Part shown: in pieces, positions 58,101 to 64,000 of the stretch | Layout of the letters: every line of letters starts with the position of its first letter | How positions within the stretch are numbered: position 1 is the stretch's first letter | DNA from: Siphonodentalium dalli | Taxonomy: Eukaryota > Mollusca > Scaphopoda > Gadilida > Siphonodentaliidae | Direction of reading: 5' to 3' | Length of the DNA: 64,000 bases | Assembly: GCA_032622095.1 (NCBI GenBank) | Contig: CP136063.1 | Location: 26,166,987 to 26,230,986 of the forward strand | Notes under the pieces: generated by a model | Databases searched by the model: none | What the model saw: only the letters and a program-made list of their open reading frames with translations | Told to the model about the DNA's origin: nothing | Translations under genes and position numbers: made by a program

Positions 58101-60272
58101 TAAAACTTGTAGCATGTTGCATGCATAAACTATTTTCAGTTATATGAACTAGTATCATGATGAATGTTTGAACCAAGTAAAAGGTCAATAACCACGAACA
58201 TACCGTTATTACATGAGCTGCTGCAACAATGTTACAATGTAGTTTCACTACATATATATTGATTTTTCTTGCTTTCTTGAATTAAATGTGTGTATTATGC
58301 CGTATCATCACAAGACGAAAATCCATATTATCATACATACATGTACATACATACATGTAGAATAAATGGTTTTCACACTTTTCAAATTAATTTATTCAAT
58401 GTGTAAAGGTCAAAACCTATGTATTTTATGTATACCACACTTCAGACTTCTACACCATATCTTGTAATATTATTACTACCAGGGGTGCCCAGCTTGCTTA
58501 CATGTAGGTAATGAATGAGCAAATTATTAGTGTTCCTTCAAGTTATTTCAATCAATGATTGGTCACCTGCAGTCGATATCACCTGTTGCATGAAGATCTC
58601 TACATGTAGCTACATAACATGTAACCTCTATCTTTTAAGTTGTGACTAAACGCTCTTTAGTGTTCATTATCACTGCCTTCATATATGTTATTATGATTTA
58701 TTTGTTTCCCTTTGAGTCAACTGAGGTATAATGCACCTATTTACTAATATTCCCCTGGTTAGTTGACCCCTGTGGAACAATGTTCCTACATGTGTACATA
58801 CCATCTTCAGCTGATAATGAACACTCATTATTGCTCATGTGCAGTATATGATCATTCTCATTTAGTGTCAACTGCAGCTAACTAACTGTATGGTACTGGT
58901 GGGTCAATTTACCGGTACCTGTGTTTACCAATATTATGTACCAAAGGCAGCCGTTTACATTATAAAAATCAGGAGTGGCTCTTCAAATCATCTGAGGTCA
59001 AAAGCACATATCCCATGACACAGTCCTGGTCAATTTACCCCTGTGTAAAAATTTGCAGCTCTGATGGTCTATTCGTTGCCCATAGACATAGTCACGCAGA
59101 CAAACAAACAACCAAATGAAGTTTTATTAGTATAGATCAATGTACATGCTGTTACAATTCCATTTGATATACATACTTATCTTCACTTTTCTTACAGTAC
59201 CCTGTAACGGCAGTCAGCTTGGCAAAAAAAACTCCAGCTCCAAAGAAGTTCAGACCTCCTGCAGGACACCCAAAGACCAAAGTCAAAGATCCCCTGGTAA
59301 ATGTAACAGCACAAGAAAGCCCTATCATCAAACACATCAAAATCGGCTACAGCCATATCACCCACGACGAAGGTATCAACAGGAAAGAGGGCACGGACAA
59401 AAAAGACACAGGTTATTGCCAGCACCACAAGTGAAAGTGCAACACCCTCTGACATTGTGTTGTCAGACTCTGACTTCAGTGAAGAAAGATCTTTATTATT
59501 CGTGCACAAGCATATTCTTCATGAATGGGAGGATGAGTATGGCAGAACAAAATGGTACAGTGGGATTGTTAGTGATGTCTTAGATGGTGAAGATGGAGAT
59601 GAGGATGCTGTATATGAGGTAAGTTGTCTGTATATTGTTGAAAGTGTTGAAATAACAGTGGTGGTGTTGTGGTGTAGTATGTTCACCGATTTTCTGCCCG
59701 ATATTTCATCAACTGCGACTCAGAGTGTATCATAAATATATATTTTTAATCAATGTTTCAGAAGTATACTGGTAGTATTTTTAGATATAAATTTGTCGAC
59801 TACATGCATGATTAATATTGTTACATAAAGTTCAGAATTCATCTAGTCATTTCAGGTGCCTGATAATGGTGTCAGCACAATTATTCATTAAATATAAAAT
59901 GCCCAAACCTGGCCCAACAACCATTATTTGGTAATGAGACATAGAGTGAAATTGCTATCACTACTATTAATTTAAGCCTAAATCTCCAATCATCACAGAA
60001 TTCGGCCATCACAATTATTAGGCATCTTGAGAGTAAGAATATTGCATTTTCATTTTTTGTTGGTGGCAATATATCGCTTCAAAGTGTGAGAAAATGTGCT
60101 GCATGTATTACACAATGTTTCCTCATTTAACGTGTGCTTCAACGATTGGTGATTCTCTAACTTTCAGGTGATGTACGATGAAACTGGTGAAGATGACAAA
60201 TATGAAGTAGACTACAGTGAGTTGGTGGATGACTATCTAGCTGGATCACTGAAGTGTGTTGATGATTTGTGA
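55121..60272 (+). CDS. Mutator-like transposase fused to YqaJ nuclease and Tudor-like tail
   Basis: Exon 1 (55121-58048) codes 976 residues and ends at a TGG/GTAATT donor. Residues 1-80 are basic (KGKFGKKSGRFKKN). A Mutator-like transposase domain spans about 190-610: D298 in CDGGW, D392 in VGDGDSS and E602 in NLAESW are the likely DDE triad. A Cys/His insert (NCSICIKHEN...DHECYRNH) and SMEADII lie between the acidic residues, as in that family. A basic linker follows. The YqaJ (lambda-exonuclease-like) domain spans about 760-945, with LGASVDG (D846), GVLEIKH (E860, K862) and HAFYHQIQGQL. Downstream exons (59198-59618 and 60168-60272) add a disordered linker and a Tudor-like module ending VDDYLAGSLKCVDDL. 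The product should bind the element ends and cut at TTAA; the nuclease may process DNA ends. A second ATG at codon 28 has the better +4 G and may be the real start. Confidence 0.85.
58049..59197 (+). other. Intron 1 of the transposase gene
   Basis: It starts GTAATTAATTC directly after the last in-frame TGG and ends CTTTTCTTACAG, a good acceptor. If unspliced, translation ends after seven more codons at 58072, giving a 983-residue protein with no Tudor-like tail. No other gene is visible inside. Confidence 0.7.
59198..59618 (+). CDS. Transposase gene, downstream coding block (linker and first half of Tudor-like domain)
   Basis: From the acceptor at 59197 the frame of exon 1 continues YPVTAVSLAKKTPAPKKFRP but stops at 59434. 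The Tudor-like half (LHEWEDEYGRTKWYSGIVSD, then GEDGDEDAVYE) is in another frame and ends at a GAG/GTAAGT donor at 59618. A 115-nt intron at 59297-59411 (GTAAATG to GACACAG) would join the frames in phase 0, but its acceptor lacks a pyrimidine tract. The alternative is a single frame change. The block is lysine- and serine-rich before the W-Y-x-G core. Confidence 0.6.
60168..60272 (+). CDS. Transposase gene, last exon (end of Tudor-like domain)
   Basis: After the acceptor TAACTTTCAG the frame reads VMYDETGEDDKYEVDYSELV then DDYLAGSLKCVDDL and stop. Together with WYSGIVSDV in the previous exon this gives the alternating strand pattern (W-Y-x-G-x-V, then Y-E-V-D-Y) of Tudor-like chromatin-binding barrels. 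The phase-0 junctions on both sides agree. Confidence 0.65.
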   Translation: MMYDETGEDDKYEVDYSELVDDYLAGSLKCVDDL

Positions 60273-60767
60273 ATTTGCCTGCACCTGCTCCCCTACTATA
60301 CATGTGCCATACCATTCATACCGTGAGTATTCATATGCTACGCTTTACTTGTGGATTCTATTATTTGTTGGTTGATTGGTAAAATATTTCTTTGTATGGG
60401 CAAAGTAATATCTTGTTTGTCTGCAACATTGTGATGATTTGGCAAGCATGGGGTTAACATGATGACAAATACATGTTAATAATGCTAAATTGATCTTTTA
60501 GTTAGCAGGACATGCAAATGTCCTCTGTTTGTATTAATTGTTTTGTGTTCTGAATGTCATGACTTTTTATACAATTGGGCCTCCATACCTTTGCTGTTGA
60601 AATAGTTCCAGCATTTGATATCTATTTCAAAATGCATACAAGTGTTACAACTTCAATTTTAGTCAAGTTTAATCCTAAGTTCTACATGTCTCAATTGTAC
60701 ATCGTTCATGGATATTTAATTCAACTATTCCCTTACACTGTTTTCAGGTTTGATGTTGGACTTTGGT

Positions 60768-60784
60768 GATTTTGGGTTCGAAAA
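60768..60784 (-). repeat. Right subterminal inverted repeat
   Basis: GATTTTGGGTTCGAAAA is the exact reverse complement of 54215-54231 and lies 189 bp from the right end. Confidence 0.7.
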
Positions 60785-60951
60785 CTTCACTTCAAATAAT
60801 TGTGTTCAAAGACAACATTTTGATAATTTGGGTAAGATATTCCATTAAATAACATCTATTTCACTTCACAGAACATATTGGAACTGAGTTTGGGTTATAT
60901 GGTAGTTGAAATCAGCCGGAATCACTTCATAATCGACCTATGAAATTTTTT

Positions 60952-60977
60952 CCAAATTGGGTTAGCAAAGTCCTTAA
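60952..60977 (-). repeat. Right terminal inverted repeat and TTAA target site
   Basis: CCAAATTGGGTTAGCAAAGTCC (60952-60973) mirrors the left end with one mismatch and is followed by TTAA (60974-60977), after which the host MITE resumes. Confidence 0.9.
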
Positions 60978-61011
60978 GGAGTTGATTATTTAGGGCATTA
61001 ATGTACTAATA

Positions 61012-61260
61012 AATGCCAATAGATGTAACATCTGTATGGTCGGCTACTTGTTAACTCAAAGCGTGGGTCCGTGAGTCATTATGATTATCGAAAGGCATGT
61101 CAATAGATGTAACATCTGTATGGTCTGCAACTTGTTAACTCAAAGCGTGGGTCCGTGAGTCATTATGATTATCGAAAGGCATGTCAATAGATGTAACATC
61201 TGTATGGTCTGCAACTTGTTGACTCAAAGCATGGGTCTGTGAGTCGTTACGATGATCGGT
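61012..61260. repeat. About 85-bp tandem repeat, three units
   Basis: AATAGATGTAACATCTGTAT and GGGTCCGTGAGTCATTATGA recur three times; the third unit is diverged (GGGTCTGTGAGTCGTTACGA). Confidence 0.85.
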
Positions 61261-62200
61261 GGGTGTGTCTATGGCAGCTTTTAACCTCCCAATCAGGGGT
61301 CAGCACGTCGTTATGAATCGGTGGGTGTGTCTGTGGCAGCTTTTAACCTCCCAATCATGGGTCAGCACATCGTTACGATGATGAGTGTACATCAAAGTAT
61401 ATAGTTGTAACTCCCGCGGAGGGATATGTATAGTGTCTGCTAGTGAAAACCAAACTTGGTTACCTCCCCTCAATGATTCAGGTGTATAGAGTGTCTGCTA
61501 GTAACAACCAGCACCTCCCCTTCACAGTGAATCAGGTGTACAGTGTCTATCAGTAACAAATAGGCTGGGTTACCTCCCCTCACAGTGAATAAAGTGTACA
61601 GGTTACAAGCAACTAATTATATAGAGTTACGCTTCTTGAATTTGTGTAGGGAAACACGAGTCAGCATAAACAAAAATTCTGGCTGCTGATTGGTTGATTA
61701 TCATTGAGGGAAATATCCCTAATCGGGAACAGAAAATCATAGCCTACGTAAATATGGCGATTGTGTATGTTTAGATGTCCAGGAAGAGTCTGGTTGTGTC
61801 CAGAAGTTACGGAAGGGGTCTGGGTATTTTTATGCTGCTGATTTTTGTGCAGTAAATGGGGTAGTTGTGGAAATGCAAGATTATCGTTTGAAAAAAATAC
61901 CGAAAAGGGCCCGTTTGTTGTCACATACTGGTGCAGAGGATGACCACTTGATGTTCAAATAGGCCAAACCCATGGCCGGCGAGACGTTTAGTTAACACTG
62001 TCGCCTGTGGAAAATAATTAGGTGTTTGTAACCTATAGTCTGTAACGACTAGGCTGTGTTATCTCCCCTCATAGATTCAGGTGTATAGAGTGTCTGCTAG
62101 TAACAACCAGGCTGGGTTACCTCCCTTAATTTGCCTGTGGACGACACATATAACTGAATCTCTTATCAGGGGTTACCTCCCTTGATCTGCCTGTGGACGA
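61255..62200. repeat. Loose repeats without a gene
   Basis: GGCAGCTTTTAACCTCCCAA occurs twice (61272 and 61335). GGTTACCTCCC and AGAGTGTCTGCTAGTAACAA recur from 61450 to 62130, interrupted by unrelated sequence at 61630-62030. No gene. Confidence 0.6.
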
Positions 62201-62293
62201 CAGATATAACTGAGTCTCATCAGTAAAAGAAAGCTGTATTAACTATAATAACTGATAGATCTGAGTTGGTCATTAGCAAGAAATGTAGCTAAA

Positions 62294-62517
62294 CCCTTTC
62301 AGTGCCAGGGGCCGATCTCATCGGCCCTAATTTACGGTCTGTAAAATCGGACCAAAAAAAAAAAAAAAAACATGTAAAAAATTGTAAAAAAATAATAACA
62401 AATGATGAAAAATTGTTAGGCCAATGCATTCTCTTATTTATGCGAGGCATATATAAGAGAATGCATTGGCACAGGGTATATGGGTTGATACAAAAATCGG
62501 ACCTGGCACTCAAAGGG
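62294..62517. mobile_element. piggyBac-like MITE, same family as 20849
   Basis: CCCTTTCAGTGCCAGGGGCC at the left and CCTGGCACTCAAAGGG at the right are inverted ends. TTAA follows on the right (62518-62521); the left flank reads TAAA, a one-base change. It contains a shortened palindrome of the double-hairpin family whose central 15-bp core is lost. Confidence 0.85.
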
Positions 62518-62769
62518 TTAAAGGTGGATTATCTCTTTGTAAACATGTATTATATAGTTACCGTGGTATAAAATATTAGATCTGAATCGAAGACTCCTGT
62601 CCGGAAATAATTCTATCGATTAATATTCATTTTATTTAGAATATTTTCGGGTCTAAAAAAAAGTGGTTGTTTACATGTAGCTGGTTACATGTAGTGGTTA
62701 CTGAGACCAGAAATTTTATTGTGAATTTTGTGACAAATAAACTAATTATCCTCGTTATCGCTTATAACT

Positions 62770-62940
62770 ATGGAACAAAACAATACAAACAATCAATCTG
62801 GGACTTTGGATGTTCGGTTTGTAAACATAGAAACAGCCGAGTGCTCTATATCACTATATGATATCATCCGAATGGTCTGTTCTGAAAATAGACAAATAAA
62901 CGGGCCAAATAAAATATTCAGAATAAAATTAATATTAATT
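62770..62940 (+). other. Short open frame of unknown nature before a hAT element
   Basis: The frame starts MEQNNTNNQSGTLDVRFVNI and continues ETAECSISLYDIIRMVCSEN; it was continuous to the hAT insertion site. The ATG has a good context and the first 40 residues look protein-like, but no family is recognised and there is no splice signal to support an exon. Confidence 0.25.
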
Positions 62941-62948
62941 GATAGAAG

Positions 62949-63983
62949 TAGGCTCCTGCGAATATTCGATATTCGATTTGAGATTCAATTCGAAAGTCAA
63001 ATTCGAGTCGAAATTGCCAACTCGAAATTTCAAATATACTATGATGGAAAAGTAGGCTGTTTCAGGACAAGTACACATGTCGATCTTAGCTGTTTGTGGC
63101 ATTTAATTCCAGAAAATTATGTATATATGCACATATAATTCTTATTGTACATAGCCAACAATTAGCCATGATAGGACGTCTGAATTATATAGCTTTAAAA
63201 TGGTAGCAAAAGCTAGCAGATGTCCAATGGACAGACGACGCGGTGAATTATAATAGCTATGAGACTGGTCTACCGATAGCGTTATCCATCGTCTATTTGA
63301 TTCCGCGTTATGTAATATGGGTGAGAATGTAAACAATACATGTTCCTGGTGTCGAAAAGTGCATTTTGGCACTGTTCTCTTTTGAAGTTGACTTTCAGTT
63401 TCGGAGTTTTCTTTTACAATGGACAAAATGTCGTCCATCATTCATGTTTATTTTAAACATGATAAAGCTGCAGGCACGTGTGAGGGACAATGACCCATCT
63501 GGAATCATCTGTTCAAGAAGCATCAACCAATACATGAAGAGGCTACACTGAGACTGTTGTTGCGTCTTCAAGTTTATAACAACGGGTGTTTCCGAATGCC
63601 GATTTGCAATTTTGCATGTACATGCAAACTGTATAAATTTCGTTTGATAATCTGTTTAGTGGTAATATATTAATCGTTGTGATGGCGCATGGACATTTTA
63701 ATCTGCTTTGTTTTCTTGACAATTATAAATTGAAGTTAATAGTATATCAAACGACAGTTTATCGCCACATAAGTTCTGATGGAACTTCATGCATGTAGTT
63801 CATAGAACGTTTCACAAATAATCTAATCGTTGACAAATCATACCTAATTGAGAATGCAACACAAAGATATGATTCGATTCGATATTCGATTCGATTTCGT
63901 GAATTCGATTCGATATTCGATTCGATTTCGTGAATTCGATTCGATATTCGATTCGATCAAAATATCCAATTCGCAGGACCCTA
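62949..63983 (+). mobile_element. hAT-type element, 1035 bp, with a possible BED-finger remnant
   Basis: TAGGCTCCTGCGAATATTCG at the left and ATTCGCAGGACCCTA at the right are imperfect inverted ends. The 8-bp duplication GATAGAAG is perfect (62941-62948 and 63984-63991). Both ends are lined with TTCGATATTCGATTCGA-type words. At about 63420-63550 a frame with MSSIIHVYFKHDK, AGTCEG and HLFKKHQPIHEEA resembles the BED zinc finger that opens hAT transposases, but it is broken and no catalytic domain follows. Confidence 0.8.
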
Positions 63984-64000
63984 GATAGAAGCTTTTCCAG

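Larger units (their letters stand above)
54038..60973 (+). mobile_element. Autonomous TTAA transposon (Kolobok-like) with transposase-YqaJ-Tudor gene
   Basis: The left end GGACTTTGCTAACCCATTTT and the right end AAATTGGGTTAGCAAAGTCC are inverted repeats of 22 bp with one mismatch. TTAA flanks both sides (54034-54037 and 60974-60977). A 17-bp subterminal inverted repeat lies about 180 bp inside each end. The single gene (55121-60272) is intact in its main exon and reads left to right. Length is 6936 bp. The target duplication fits Kolobok or piggyBac; the GG...CC ends and the Mutator-like DDE domain favour Kolobok. The open gene, near-perfect ends and clean duplication mean a recent insertion that may still be active. 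Confidence 0.88.
53855..61003. mobile_element. Hairpin MITE split by the 6.9-kb transposon
   Basis: The left part (53855-54037) runs from CAGTAATGTCCTAAATAATT through the hairpin to CTAATGTGGTTAA. The right part (60974-61003) starts TTAAGGAGTTGATTATTTAG and ends GGCATTAATG before TA. Taken together the two parts match the family consensus with nothing missing but one TTAA duplicated. The MITE is therefore the older element and its right-arm TTAA was the target. Confidence 0.9.

Overview
This window is AT-rich, intron-bearing animal DNA in which almost everything recognisable is mobile-element sequence. The frequent ACATGTACATGT and ACCGGTA words, the many hairpin MITEs, and the SWIM-YqaJ, RecQ-like and LINE fragments fit a marine lophotrochozoan, most likely a bivalve mollusc. 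The species is an inference; no single-copy host gene was recognised well enough to fix it. I saw no tRNA, rRNA, CRISPR array or LTR/virus-like element.

Layout. 0.86-6.4 kb: a degenerate satellite-like array (342-bp higher-order unit, plus a 33-bp minisatellite), invaded by a 620-bp inverted-repeat element. 6-18 kb: hairpin MITEs, a double-hairpin element, a decayed LINE-ORF1-like gene, a pipsqueak/CENP-B-type transposase fragment split by a MITE, and a 47-bp minisatellite. 18.7-22 kb: one orphan exon, a broken SWIM-YqaJ gene split by a TTAA-specific MITE, and a second MITE of that family. 22-28 kb: several non-autonomous DNA elements with terminal inverted repeats (TIRs), two of hAT type with clear 8-bp target-site duplications (TSDs). 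29.46-34.26 kb: a 4.8-kb Mutator-like element with a 9-bp duplication carrying an OTU/vertnin-like gene that is itself interrupted by a 3.1-kb element. 35 kb: 3' end of a LINE. 37-48 kb: foldback elements, minisatellites, and one probable host exon on the minus strand beside a tandem repeat that copies its splice acceptor. 52-53 kb: RecQ-like helicase end and LINE ORF1.

The centrepiece is 54038-60973, a 6.9-kb DNA transposon that looks whole. It is flanked by TTAA on both sides, has 22-bp TIRs (one mismatch) and a 17-bp perfect subterminal inverted repeat about 180 bp from each end. Its one gene has a 976-codon first exon encoding a Mutator-like (DDE) transposase domain followed by a YqaJ/lambda-exonuclease-type nuclease domain; short downstream exons add a Tudor-like tail. 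It sits in the TTAA of an older hairpin MITE, whose two halves can be read on either side. TTAA duplications fit the Kolobok or piggyBac superfamilies rather than classical Mutator. The transposase-nuclease-Tudor architecture is the best candidate here for an under-described system.
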